Origin: Bacteroidota bacterium
GTDB lineage: Bacteria > Bacteroidota > Ignavibacteria > Kryptoniales > JAKASW01
Direction: 5' to 3'
Assembly (NCBI GenBank): GCA_021825585.1
Contig: JAKAGT010000025.1
Location: 1 to 64,000, forward strand
Length of the DNA stretch: 64,000 bases
Position numbers and translations under genes: made by a program. How positions within the stretch are numbered: the first letter of the stretch is position 1; the number at the start of each line of letters is the position of its first letter. Under the pieces are notes generated by a model. It had not been told where the DNA came from, made no database searches, and saw only the letters and a program-made list of their open reading frames with translations. Of the stretch, positions 25,601 to 34,487 are shown piece after piece.

Positions 25601-25872
25601 AAACAGAATACACAACCAAGGATTTCTACCTTGCCTCGTTCCTGGTGGCCTCGGGCTTTAAACTCGACGGCTTCACAAGGTCGACGGAGGGAATAACTAC
25701 TTTTCAATTCACAGATAAAGACGATCTAAATACGTTCGTCAACGGATATTACGCCGACGTACTGACGGTATCCCCGATCAGGTATGGCAACGCGTTAAAG
25801 AACATGAAGGCAATCATAAGGAATACAAATACTAATGGAAACTATGTTAAACCAACAAGAAAGGGCAACTGA
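25597..25872 (+). CDS. DUF5659 domain protein
   Basis: A 91-residue protein: 'YTTKDFYLASFLVASGFKLD', 'GITTFQFTDKDDLNTFVNGYYAD' and 'VSPIRYGNALKNMKAII'. This is the pattern of DUF5659, a small family of phage and integrative-element proteins encoded next to replication genes. It overlaps the start of the primase-polymerase gene by 38 bp. Function not known. Confidence 0.75.
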   Translation: MKTEYTTKDFYLASFLVASGFKLDGFTRSTEGITTFQFTDKDDLNTFVNGYYADVLTVSPIRYGNALKNMKAIIRNTNTNGNYVKPTRKGN

Positions 25873-28111
25873 AGACCTTTTAACAAAAGAAGAGACGGAG
25901 TCTCTTTGCCAGGACGCATCAGCCGATGGCAAATTATCAATAAACGATCTTGGCATTCGGGAAGCCGCATTCAAATACTACCGGGCAGGCTTTCGTGTGC
26001 TACCAGTAAAACAGGATAAGACTCCTGCAACAGCTGCACCTTGGGGTTATCTGAAGGATCGACCCGCAACCGAGGAAGAGATGGAAAGCTGGTTCCCAGA
26101 AGGAACTACGAACCTGATCGCAGTTGTCTGCGGGATTCCGGAAGCTGGCAACCTGGAACCTCTCGACTTTGACGAGAAATACAACCTTGAGTCTCTCCCC
26201 CTAATTGAGCAATTCAAAGGACTTGTCGACCAACGCGAAAGCGGGCTTTTCGATAAGCTAGTGTCTGAAACCTCACAGAGCGGCGGATGGCATTTGCTAT
26301 ACAGCGTAAGCGGCGTCGTCGAAGGTAACCGGAAGCTTGCAACGAGGAACGCTACCGATGAAGAACTTGTCGCCGAGCCGAAGCTGAAGTACAAAACACT
26401 TGCGGAGACGCGCGGATTAGGCGGATATCTAGTGATTGCTCCATCAAAAGGCTACAAAGCCATTTCAGGCGATATCCTTAATTTGCCTGTTATTAGTCAT
26501 GAACAGCGCGAGATGCTGCTTGAATGTGCCAGGAAACTCGATTTGCATGTGGACGACGGCAAGGTTGCTGACGCCGCTACCGAAAAGGTAGTAGACGGAA
26601 AATCCGGGGTGCCACGCAAACCAAAACGGAACGTGCTTCTCCCCGGTGATGAATTTGATATGCGCGGAGACTACGCGACTTACCTGACTGATGCGGGCTG
26701 GGCACTCGTTTACACTGCCGAAAATGTCCAGTACTGGAGAAGACCGGGAAAGACGACCGGGATCAGCGCGACTTTTAATTACACTCCTAACAAGTTCCAC
26801 GTCTTTTCGAGCAATGCCGGGCCATTCGAACCGGAAACAAGCTACTCTCCATTTGCCGTCTACACTTACTTGGCCCATGACGGAGATTTCACCAAAGCTG
26901 CCACTGAGCTGAAGAACATGGGCTATGGTACTGATGAAAAGCTGGAGTATGCAGAACGCGTATTGGGACACCGGTACGAGTTCAAATACAACATCATAAA
27001 GGGAATCACCGAATACAGAAAAAGAGGGACTGCTGACGAGTTCATTGCTCTGACCGACAAAAAGGCGAACTCATTGTATAGAGAGCTTGTCCACATTGGG
27101 TGCACGTTGCCTAAAGACACACTGGACAGGCTGCTTGAAAGCGACTATGTACCTGATTACGATCCATTCATTGAGTACTTCGAAAAGATTACACCATGGG
27201 ACACGAAGACGGACCATATAAGGCGGCTTGCCGAGACGATTGCTCTGAAAGACCCAAAACAGTTTGACCGATGGCTGGATTCGTTGAGACGCTGGCTTGT
27301 GGCAACGGCTGCCTGCGCAACCGGACGAAAGACGAATCAAACGGTATTGACCTTACACGGACCCCAGGGCGGATATAAGACGACATGGCTTATGGGGCTT
27401 TTACCGACGAAGTTTAAGGCTATGAATCAGTATAGGATTTCGCGCGCTGTTAACCCTGACTCGAAAGATTCACAGATAAGTCTGGCTGAGAACTTCCTGA
27501 TTAACATAGATGAGCTTGATACCATGACACGGTTTGATGTAGGAAGTCTTAAATCTTTCATTACACAGGATTCGGTTGACGTCAGACGGCCGTATGGAAG
27601 GCGGCAGGAAAACCTTCCGAGACGCGCATCGATCGTTGCGAGCGTTAATAGAGATGACTTCCTGGTCGATGAAACAGGCAACCGAAGGTTCCTGATTTTC
27701 GACGTGGATAGCGTTCAATGGAATCACAACATTGATATGGATCTCGTTTACGCTCAGGCATACGCCCTGCTGAATCAGCCAGGTGGTTTCAAGTACTGGT
27801 TTGATGATAAGGAAATTACAGAGATAAACAAGATCAACAGCAGCTACCGCACAAAGTCGACGGAAGAGGAATTCATCGAAAAGGCATATAAAGTCGTAAG
27901 CAAAGAAGATTCAGGGCTGTTCGGTACAATCTGGGTATCGGCGGCCGACGTGGCTTCAACCCTGAATGAGCTTTACCATATTCCAATAAACACCCAGAAG
28001 GTGGGTAAGGCTATGACGGCTCTGGGATTTCAAAAGAAGAGCACCAATGCGGGAGCTCGATATGTGGTTCAGCAGAAACATTTTACCGGGCAAAGTCAGG
28101 TCCAGGCGTGA
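25835..28111 (+). CDS. Primase-polymerase / VapE-type helicase
   Basis: A 758-residue replication protein. The N-terminal AEP-like bifunctional primase-polymerase domain (~35-215) has 'YYRAGFRVLPVKQDKTPA', metal ligands in 'LDFDEKYN' and 'GGWHLLYS'. A middle linker leads to a VapE/D5-like superfamily 3 helicase part with Walker A 'HGPQGGYKTTW' (~508-518), Walker B 'FLINIDELDTM' and sensor region 'VASVNRDDFLVDETGNRRFL'. The C-terminal winged-helix part ends near the stop. Such proteins start replication of satellites and integrative elements from an adjacent iteron origin, which is found directly downstream. ATG 25835 or 25844 could be used. Confidence 0.9.
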   Translation: METMLNQQERATEDLLTKEETESLCQDASADGKLSINDLGIREAAFKYYRAGFRVLPVKQDKTPATAAPWGYLKDRPATEEEMESWFPEGTTNLIAVVCGIPEAGNLEPLDFDEKYNLESLPLIEQFKGLVDQRESGLFDKLVSETSQSGGWHLLYSVSGVVEGNRKLATRNATDEELVAEPKLKYKTLAETRGLGGYLVIAPSKGYKAISGDILNLPVISHEQREMLLECARKLDLHVDDGKVADAATEKVVDGKSGVPRKPKRNVLLPGDEFDMRGDYATYLTDAGWALVYTAENVQYWRRPGKTTGISATFNYTPNKFHVFSSNAGPFEPETSYSPFAVYTYLAHDGDFTKAATELKNMGYGTDEKLEYAERVLGHRYEFKYNIIKGITEYRKRGTADEFIALTDKKANSLYRELVHIGCTLPKDTLDRLLESDYVPDYDPFIEYFEKITPWDTKTDHIRRLAETIALKDPKQFDRWLDSLRRWLVATAACATGRKTNQTVLTLHGPQGGYKTTWLMGLLPTKFKAMNQYRISRAVNPDSKDSQISLAENFLINIDELDTMTRFDVGSLKSFITQDSVDVRRPYGRRQENLPRRASIVASVNRDDFLVDETGNRRFLIFDVDSVQWNHNIDMDLVYAQAYALLNQPGGFKYWFDDKEITEINKINSSYRTKSTEEEFIEKAYKVVSKEDSGLFGTIWVSAADVASTLNELYHIPINTQKVGKAMTALGFQKKSTNAGARYVVQQKHFTGQSQVQA

Positions 28112-28388
28112 TAGCAGTGATAGGTAGTGATAGATGCCCATCTATCACTATTTCCCCGCAAAATATGCTGGAATCGTAGAGGTGATAGCAGTGATAGCAA
28201 ATATCCTATAAAACCTAATAATTATGTATATGGTTCGCCTCATCCTCAGCAGTCATTTTCAGGTGCTACATAGGAAAACTGCCCTCACTGCTATCACTCC
28301 TATCACTATCGCTGTTTTTGGCAAGTATTGGCACATTTTTGTCTGGAAAGTAGTGATAGTTGAGTGATAGGAGAAAATTCATCTATCA
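28109..28388. repeat. TGATAG iteron array, putative replication origin
   Basis: Eleven copies of TGATAG or its complement: plus at 28109, 28118, 28128, 28183, 28192, 28354, 28365; minus at 28142, 28291, 28300, 28383. Many are extended to gcagtgatag or agtgatag, often at 9-11-bp spacing, about one helix turn. A strongly AT-rich segment (28198-28240) separates the groups and could serve as unwinding element. It begins at the last codons of the primase/helicase gene. Confidence 0.8.
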
Positions 28389-28957
28389 CCGGCAACCCTA
28401 CTGATCCAAGCGCCAGGCTCCCCGCCTATCCACCTGAAAGGGACTTTGAGGCGTATTACGTACTGCAAAGTCACTTTCTCCTCCAAATCTGCCTGGATTA
28501 CAATCCTCCTGCATCCATCCTGCCTGTTGCAAATCATAAGCAGACGAGCTAACATTTTGAAGATATGGAAGCGCGTAGAAGAAGGCATGAGACCCAATAT
28601 GTCGTATGTCAGGGTATGAGGGCATCGGACACGCCATATGGCGAGCCACCGCTGACCTTCCCCAGTTGATGTAGCAGCTCTGTCGGCATGATAAAAGAAG
28701 TGTTTGAGAAAGGATCTCGTTAAATGTCTGTTGTTTTTTCCGCTCGGCACATTGTACAAAGACTGAACCATCATCACTATTGATTAAGGTTGAAATGGAA
28801 TGCCCATCTAGTGGCTCTAGAAATCCTGAACAATCCGATTTCCATACCAGCTGGCATTAAAGACGTACACTTGGAACATCCAATGGTCGCTGTTTTCTTG
28901 AAAAATACACTGAGTATTTCTTCAATCCCAATAACTTGACCACAGGAGTGTATCACC
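28389..28957. other. Gene-free stretch after the origin
   Basis: No coding frame with a ribosome site or a recognisable product is supported between the iterons and the EcsC gene. The region has short inverted repeats and stays compositionally close to its neighbours. A minus-strand frame (28379-28777) overlaps the iterons and looks accidental. The promoter of the following cluster probably lies in the last 150 bp. Confidence 0.4.
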
Positions 28958-30049
28958 ATGGAAAATGCTGACCTGCAAGAATTGAGCACGGCAGTTGAAT
29001 TGCTTGAAAGGCCACACTGGGTTGCGCAAGTAACAAATGCAATTGGCGTCCCTCTCGAGTGGGCCGTCAACAAACTATCCGCTAAACAGAGAAACTTGAT
29101 TGAAAGAGCGGTAAGCAAAGCACTTCATGAGGTGTTAGTTGCGGCTATAAAGACCACTCCAAAGGACAAAAGTATAACTTCTTCCAAGTGGTTCAACGAT
29201 ATGGCCGTCATCGTGTCAGGCGGTGTCGGAGGATTCTTCGGAGACTGGGCGCTAATGGTGGAGCTTCCAGTTACTACAGGTATCATCCTGCGATCCGTTG
29301 CAGCCATAGCCAAATCACACGGTGAGGATCTGGATGATATTAGATGCCAACTTGCATGCATCGAGGTTTTCGCTTTCAAAGGCAATAACTCAATTACAGA
29401 AGAGGCCTCAAAATCATTCTATTGGAATGAGAGGCGCCAACTTGATCAGGCAGTCGATGAGGTGGCTTTGTTCTTGATCGATAGGCTCAATTTTGATAAG
29501 GTAATTGCGGGTAAAGCCGGTCCTATACTGGAACGATTCCTTGCAACCATTGCGGCAAGATATGAGGTGCTTGTTTCAGAGGAGGCTGCAGCTCAGATAG
29601 TACCGGTCTTAGGTGCTGCGACTGGAGCGCTAATAAACCATTTGTTCATTCAATTGTTTCAGCGATTTGCCGAGGGTCATTTCGTCGTTCGAAAGCTCGA
29701 GAGAAAATATGGGACCGAAGAAACCAGAACAAAGTATCTACAATACGTAGGTTACACAAACCAGTATCATTCTGGCAATTCTGCTTGGTGGCGCTTTGAC
29801 CATAGAATATCAACCGTCCCACGAAACTCAATTCTTCGAATCGAAGTGCTTGCACCTGCCGTTGTACGATGGACTAAAGACAACTGGAAAGACGTGAACG
29901 AAACACATGTTACCGATACCGAAGTAGGAGTGTTTGCTGCCGACCTCGATGCTAGCGGACTGAACAGAGGTGACAAGCTCGCCTTCACTTTCTTTTGGAA
30001 GGACTCAAATAAATGGGAGGGGAAGGATTTTGCAGTTTCGATTACTTAA
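28958..30049 (+). CDS. EcsC-family protein
   Basis: A 363-residue protein. Residues ~20-255 match EcsC proteins: an amphipathic/hydrophobic helical region with 'VSGGVGGFFGDWALMVELPV', 'AIAKSHGEDLDDIRCQLACIE', 'AAQIVPVLGAATGALINHLF' and 'RFAEGHFVVRKLERKYG'. A C-terminal beta-type domain (~265-363, ending 'GDKLAFTFFWKDSNKWEG') is an unusual addition, perhaps carbohydrate-binding-like. EcsC function is unclear; members are found beside ABC transporters and in variable islands. The start follows 'cacaggagtgtatcacc'. Confidence 0.75.
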   Translation: MENADLQELSTAVELLERPHWVAQVTNAIGVPLEWAVNKLSAKQRNLIERAVSKALHEVLVAAIKTTPKDKSITSSKWFNDMAVIVSGGVGGFFGDWALMVELPVTTGIILRSVAAIAKSHGEDLDDIRCQLACIEVFAFKGNNSITEEASKSFYWNERRQLDQAVDEVALFLIDRLNFDKVIAGKAGPILERFLATIAARYEVLVSEEAAAQIVPVLGAATGALINHLFIQLFQRFAEGHFVVRKLERKYGTEETRTKYLQYVGYTNQYHSGNSAWWRFDHRISTVPRNSILRIEVLAPAVVRWTKDNWKDVNETHVTDTEVGVFAADLDASGLNRGDKLAFTFFWKDSNKWEGKDFAVSIT

Positions 30050-30089
30050 ATATCTCTGGTCTTCTTATGAGTAGAGAGGAGTGAATGCG

Positions 30090-30419
30090 ATGGGAATTCT
30101 CGCAGGTTCAAAGAATTGGCTAGACTCGAGAATTATTGCAATTGCGTTAGACAGAATTATCTCTGATTTGGGGGAAGTAACTCAGGTCAAGGTGGACACC
30201 GAAGGCAAGCAGATTTTCATGCGGGTTCAATTGGATGGTGAGCCGGGTCCAATTGATGTGAATATTCTTCAGTATGAGATATCTAATTCACACATCACAA
30301 TCAAAAGAATTCACACTTCACGTTCTTGGATAGACAAAGCCCTACGGAAGTTCAACATCCACATGGATTTTGATATCCCTTCCTCCGCAATATCATGGAT
30401 CGCCGAAAAACTATTTTAA
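30090..30419 (+). CDS. Small hypothetical protein after EcsC
   Basis: A 109-residue protein: 'MGILAGSKNWLDSRIIAIAL' at the start, a small beta-rich middle ('QIFMRVQLDGEPGPIDVNIL') and a helical end. No family recognised. The ATG at 30090 follows 'gagaggagtgaatgcg'. It is 40 bp after EcsC and 17 bp before the peptidase-like gene, so it is probably co-transcribed. It could be a lipid- or membrane-binding partner of EcsC, but nothing in the sequence proves that. Confidence 0.6.
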   Translation: MGILAGSKNWLDSRIIAIALDRIISDLGEVTQVKVDTEGKQIFMRVQLDGEPGPIDVNILQYEISNSHITIKRIHTSRSWIDKALRKFNIHMDFDIPSSAISWIAEKLF

Positions 30420-30436
30420 TCCTGAAAGGAGCGCAA

Positions 30437-31513
30437 ATGGAAGACTACAATGGATTTGAGGAGCAGGACGCCTTTGGCACATGTGGACCATACTCTGTTG
30501 CACATGCATCTTTGCTCTTGGGACGACCGACGCCTGTTAAGAAAATCAAAAAGAGCGCAGGCTACAAAGAGGGCTCCGTAAGAAGCCGAATTGTCGAATT
30601 TATCGGTGGCCCAAGCATGGACGCTTTTAAGAATATATTTAACGATGAGGATGGTGGCACAAGCCCTGACCAGATTAAGCGGGCCTTGAGTGCAGCCGGA
30701 TTCAAGTTTAAGGTTATTCAAGAGTTCGATATTTCTTCGGCGAAGAAGAAGCTGGATGATGAACTGTTGCGGGGCCATCCCGTAATAACGAATGTAGATT
30801 TCGACGATCATTGGAACGTTGTTGCCGGAAAAATAGGCAATAAATATCTCGTAGTTGATTCCTGGCCAGATTCGGCGTCTGAACGATTTTTGCTTTGGAC
30901 TTGGAAGGAGCTGCTCGACGATGACGAGGGTTGCTGGAACAGCTCATGTGAGAGATGTAATGACGATGCTGATCCGGATAGTGATGATCGTGAATATGGC
31001 GAAGTATGGTGCAATCGTTGTGATGGATCAGGAGAAGTAGGCACTGAATTCGGTGCCTGTCCCAAATGCAATGGAACGGGAGTATTATCGTGCCCGAGAT
31101 GTAATGGTAATGGCGAAGAATACTATGGCATTTCGGTTACACCCAAGGTTTCCAATTCTCTCACTCTCACAGGCAACCTGAAAGAATTCTACAATTATGT
31201 CGCTGACGACAAAGATCTGCAGACGTACTGGGGAGAGATGCTTGCCGACTTGCTTGTGGTGTTTGCAGATCGGAATGCCGACGGTGCGGTAAAGGTGGCT
31301 GTTTCGGATTGGATCAAGCAGAATCGACTTTCCATCGTAGAGTCTTTGTCGTACTGGTATCAGGAGTTGCAGAGAACGCAGATAGAAAGAGACCTAGATT
31401 GCTATTTGAAAGTGGCGAAGGCGTATAACATGCTAGGCCCGATTACGAATGAAACCATAATCGATTTTGTGAGTTGTTTTGCTGCTTCTCTTTATGAATG
31501 GTACTTGTATTAA
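30437..31513 (+). CDS. C39-like cysteine peptidase with DnaJ-type zinc repeats
   Basis: A 358-residue protein with two visible parts. The N-terminal ~155 residues have a papain-like C39 layout: C16 in 'FGTCGPYSVAHASLLLG', H125 in 'DDHWNVVAG' and D141 in 'YLVVDSWP'. Residues ~166-228 contain cysteine pairs (C166, C171, C174) and three CxxCxGxG-type units ('CNRCDGSGE', 'CPKCNGTG', 'CPRCNGNG') as in the DnaJ zinc-binding domain. The rest is helical. The fusion suggests a protease directed to particular substrate proteins. The start follows 'tgaaaggagcgcaa'. A second C39-like protein is encoded at 45042. Confidence 0.75.
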   Translation: MEDYNGFEEQDAFGTCGPYSVAHASLLLGRPTPVKKIKKSAGYKEGSVRSRIVEFIGGPSMDAFKNIFNDEDGGTSPDQIKRALSAAGFKFKVIQEFDISSAKKKLDDELLRGHPVITNVDFDDHWNVVAGKIGNKYLVVDSWPDSASERFLLWTWKELLDDDEGCWNSSCERCNDDADPDSDDREYGEVWCNRCDGSGEVGTEFGACPKCNGTGVLSCPRCNGNGEEYYGISVTPKVSNSLTLTGNLKEFYNYVADDKDLQTYWGEMLADLLVVFADRNADGAVKVAVSDWIKQNRLSIVESLSYWYQELQRTQIERDLDCYLKVAKAYNMLGPITNETIIDFVSCFAASLYEWYLY

Positions 31514-31634
31514 GTTGAATGAAAGTTCAGCAGTTGAAGGATTGGCGTGTTTATTTCACCATGTTTTATGTGGGTAGCCGTTCGAGAGTGTATTAGAGGA
31601 ATTGGACGATTCTTAGTTAGAAGGATTGAACTTC

Positions 31635-32861
31635 GTGAAATGTCATTTTTGTCGTCGCCACTCAAGCTCAGGTGTGATACGTAAGAGGGAGCATTGGTGT
31701 GCCGTTTGTGAAATTATTGGGAATGGTAGAATATACCTCTGTAAAAGACATCGAACCAGCACGCTGGATTTTGACCTAAGGCATCCTGAGTATGGCAGGA
31801 TATACGACTTGTGTCCTGGGTGCACTCAATGGAGAGATCAGGCGGCCGAAGAGGTAATTATTCTCGATGAGAGTACGGAAGGTGCTTGTAGCATAGTTCA
31901 GACTTTGGGATATATTCAGACACGTCATCGCCACATGGACCCTGATTCCGCCAGGTGGGAGATCCGTTATAACGCACACCTGCGCGGTGCAAATGCGATT
32001 ACAGATTATCATTGTGTTCCACATCACGACAGTTCTGATCTGGACTCAACACGACGAGGTGTGTCGTGGACAGCAACAGGTAATTTGGCGGTTGTCTCGG
32101 TACCGGACAATATGACGCTTCTGTGGTCCGATGAATTTGATGGTACAGCATTGGATGAGGCGAAGTGGTCGTTTGAAATTGGAAATAACAACGGATGGGG
32201 TAACAAAGAGTTGGAATATTATACTAGAAGTCCGCAGAATTGTGGCTTACATGACAGTTCCTTGGTAATAACAGCGCGAAACGAAAATCATCAGGGGTGC
32301 AACTACACATCAGCCAGGATTACGACCAAAGGGAAGTTTTCGTTCCGTTACGGCAAGATTGAAGCAAGAATAAAAACTCCATACGGCAAAGGAATCTGGC
32401 CTGCATTCTGGCTGCTCGGTGAAAATATCGGATCGGTTGGATGGCCATCGTGTGGTGAGATCGATATCATGGAATTGATAGGAGGCGGCGGCACTAACGA
32501 ATCTACAGTTCATGGCACAATTCATTGGGAAGAAAACGGGTGCGCTCGACATCAAGGGGGGCACTTTTCGCTGGCCGGATCCAGACTTAGTGACGACTTT
32601 CATCTCTTTGGAGTAAATTGGGACTCCCACAAAATTTTGTTTTACATTGATGATTCGGTTTACTTGGAAATCCCTTTAGCCTCAGATGCATTAAAAGCTC
32701 TGAAGAATAAGTTCTTTATAATTCTGAACGTAGCTGTCGGAGGTCAGTGGCCAGGGAATCCCGACGGAACCACTGTATTTCCCCAGGCAATGATGGTCGA
32801 CTATGTTAGAGTCTACGGACCCAGGCGTCAGGCTAGGCAAGTGGCACGGCAGCCCACCTGA
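31635..32861 (+). CDS. Zinc-binding protein fused to GH16 beta-glucanase-like domain
   Basis: About 408 residues, no signal peptide. The N-terminal ~70 residues contain several C-x2-C and C-x-n-H pairs ('CHFCRRH', 'CAVC', 'LCKRH', 'LCPGC'). A middle part (~80-145) has a small alpha-beta pattern ('DSARWEIRYNAHLRGANAIT'), reminiscent of YbjQ-like domains. From ~155 a GH16 domain follows ('LLWSDEFDGTALDEAKWSFE') with catalytic E275-x-D277-x-x-E280 in 'GEIDIMELIG' and 'DYVRVY' at the end. GH16 enzymes cut beta-glucans and are normally secreted. An intact active site in a cytoplasmic-looking zinc fusion is odd. The GTG start is preceded by 'agaagga'. Confidence 0.75.
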   Translation: MKCHFCRRHSSSGVIRKREHWCAVCEIIGNGRIYLCKRHRTSTLDFDLRHPEYGRIYDLCPGCTQWRDQAAEEVIILDESTEGACSIVQTLGYIQTRHRHMDPDSARWEIRYNAHLRGANAITDYHCVPHHDSSDLDSTRRGVSWTATGNLAVVSVPDNMTLLWSDEFDGTALDEAKWSFEIGNNNGWGNKELEYYTRSPQNCGLHDSSLVITARNENHQGCNYTSARITTKGKFSFRYGKIEARIKTPYGKGIWPAFWLLGENIGSVGWPSCGEIDIMELIGGGGTNESTVHGTIHWEENGCARHQGGHFSLAGSRLSDDFHLFGVNWDSHKILFYIDDSVYLEIPLASDALKALKNKFFIILNVAVGGQWPGNPDGTTVFPQAMMVDYVRVYGPRRQARQVARQPT

Positions 32862-33100
32862 TTTCGGGAGTAGATTTGTGTCGAACTCCGGATTTTACCG
32901 GACCGCGAGATATGGGGAAAGATGGGGAGCGGTCCAGTTCCTTCAACCACTTATAATATTACGCTGATTCACTTTTGGGTGGACACGTCAAGAGGACGGT
33001 TATCTGCATTTGGTCCTCTCCGACCACGAAAATTTATCATCTCGTGATACAATTCCACCGCTGATACCCCGTATGTTAAAAATGGGGTGGTTGAACGGTC

Positions 33101-33211
33101 ATGAAAAAGTTTATCGGGTCAGCGCTTTTGGTAATTGGAATTGCGAACTTTAATGTCATCATGGCTCTGGTCGGGATTGCATTTCTCGTGTCGGGAGGGA
33201 AGAAGGGTTGA
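33101..33211 (+). CDS. Very small single-helix membrane protein
   Basis: A 36-residue frame beginning MKKFIGSALLVIGIANFNVI and ending 'VSGGKKG', with charged ends and one long hydrophobic helix. A 'ggggtgg' stretch lies 9 bp upstream, and its stop overlaps a TTG that starts the next frame (TTGA). Such tiny membrane proteins can be toxins, regulators or holin-like parts. Conservation would have to confirm it. Confidence 0.4.
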   Translation: MKKFIGSALLVIGIANFNVIMALVGIAFLVSGGKKG

Positions 33212-33840
33212 GAAGACGTTTGGGTAAAATTCGATCGGTCAGGTCGATTAATCCTTATCAGCAATTCGGTGTGGATCTAGCGGTGGTCGCGAAGGCCGTG
33301 TTCCGCTGTTTAGTCGGTTATACTTCGCTGCCGGTGTACAGACCCGTTTTGATATCTCGAGCGCTAGTTTTGATGATCGACAGGTTCAGTATCGCAATCA
33401 AAGAATCAAAACGCACAAGAGCAAGGTATCCAGATTTGTATTACTCTCGGCAATTGGATGTGGACCACTTTCTCGATTACAACAAATCGGAACGTGCAGA
33501 TGATTTAGATATAAAGGACGCGATCGTTGAGTTGCAGAGAAAGCATAAACCTGTTGATCTAAGACTCGATAAAAGTCTAGTTTTGGAAATATTAGAAACC
33601 ATAAACCAGTTTGAGCATGACTGCAAACGTGTTAGGTATAATGGGCACCGGACTCTCATTAACCAAGAAGGAGGTTGGATATGGACGAGTGGCGAAGGAT
33701 GGTCTTACATCATCTCAATGAGTTTCTTGGATATGGGGATCTTTGGAATGCCAACTATTTCTTTTTTGGTTCGGAAGAAGGATCAGACCCCGGTAAGAAG
33801 TTTCCACAGATATTCAAGGAATTACTCCATCCTATTCTGA
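33208..33840 (+). CDS. Hypothetical protein, extent uncertain
   Basis: A frame of 210 codons from TTG 33208. The first ~155 codons look protein-like (charged helices, 'ARYPDLYYSRQLDVDHFLDY', 'LRLDKSLVLEILETINQFEH'). The last ~55 codons overlap the strong ribosome site and coding region of the gene at 33681 and look like read-through of another frame. Either the two genes truly overlap by 160 bp or this one is damaged at its 3' end. No family recognised. Confidence 0.4.
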   Translation: MRRRLGKIRSVRSINPYQQFGVDLAVVAKAVFRCLVGYTSLPVYRPVLISRALVLMIDRFSIAIKESKRTRARYPDLYYSRQLDVDHFLDYNKSERADDLDIKDAIVELQRKHKPVDLRLDKSLVLEILETINQFEHDCKRVRYNGHRTLINQEGGWIWTSGEGWSYIISMSFLDMGIFGMPTISFLVRKKDQTPVRSFHRYSRNYSILF

Positions 33841-34415
33841 CCTGCGCAAGATTTGAGTTTGGTAGCGGTATTAATGGAAATCCGACTTATAAAGGCGAGG
33901 CGCAGATCGCCTTCAAGTTACAAAACGGGTGCCATCAAAGGTTGACGAAAGAATATGAGGATAGCTTTGGCAAGGAAGGGTCAGGGGTGTTCTCGTCAAA
34001 TGTCTATCCTTGGGGTGCTCGAAACGATGAAGCGTGGGATGAAGTCTCTGCTCAGATCACTGGGTATAGAAGTAAGACGACATATTGGAAAGATTCATGG
34101 GATGCTACGGGGGATATTGGACGTTTGTTGGTACCACCTAGAAAAGTCATAATCGAGGATTTCGTCCGATTTATTCTTGGCAAGCAGAATGCTTGGATAT
34201 TCGTCATGGGGGATCCCGCGGAAAAGAAGCTTGGGCCGCTTCTTCGGGACAAGTTTCAATTGAAGTGGTATGAACATCCTTGGCCAGACCAAGCAGTGAA
34301 AGATCACTTTTGGCTGCCAGATGAAAACTTTCATATTTGTTTTATCTATCATCCATCTCATGGTAATTTTACTGAGGAGCATGCGACAAAGCTATGTCAA
34401 ACAATTAGAGGGTAA
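33681..34415 (+). CDS. Hypothetical soluble protein of the island
   Basis: A 244-residue protein starting after a strong ribosome site 'aagaaggaggttggat'. Aromatic-rich: 'LNEFLGYGDLWNANYFFFGS', 'KTTYWKDSWDATGDIGRLLV', 'WYEHPWPDQAVKDHFWLPDE' and 'FHICFIYHPSHGNF'. The pattern of GxGDxxNA near the N-terminus and 'YHPSHG' near the end recalls uracil-DNA-glycosylase-like folds (where H-P-S occurs in a late motif), but the match is too weak to assign. Soluble, no membrane helices. Confidence 0.6.
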   Translation: MDEWRRMVLHHLNEFLGYGDLWNANYFFFGSEEGSDPGKKFPQIFKELLHPILTCARFEFGSGINGNPTYKGEAQIAFKLQNGCHQRLTKEYEDSFGKEGSGVFSSNVYPWGARNDEAWDEVSAQITGYRSKTTYWKDSWDATGDIGRLLVPPRKVIIEDFVRFILGKQNAWIFVMGDPAEKKLGPLLRDKFQLKWYEHPWPDQAVKDHFWLPDENFHICFIYHPSHGNFTEEHATKLCQTIRG

Positions 34416-34487
34416 GTATCGAGCTGCTTCTCGATATCGAGGGCACAGAAATAGTCAAAATGAACCTTGAGCACATTGGAAGCATAG

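Noticed and set aside
28379-28777. 132-codon minus-strand frame after the origin
   Set aside because: Overlaps the iteron array, no ribosome site, no family pattern.
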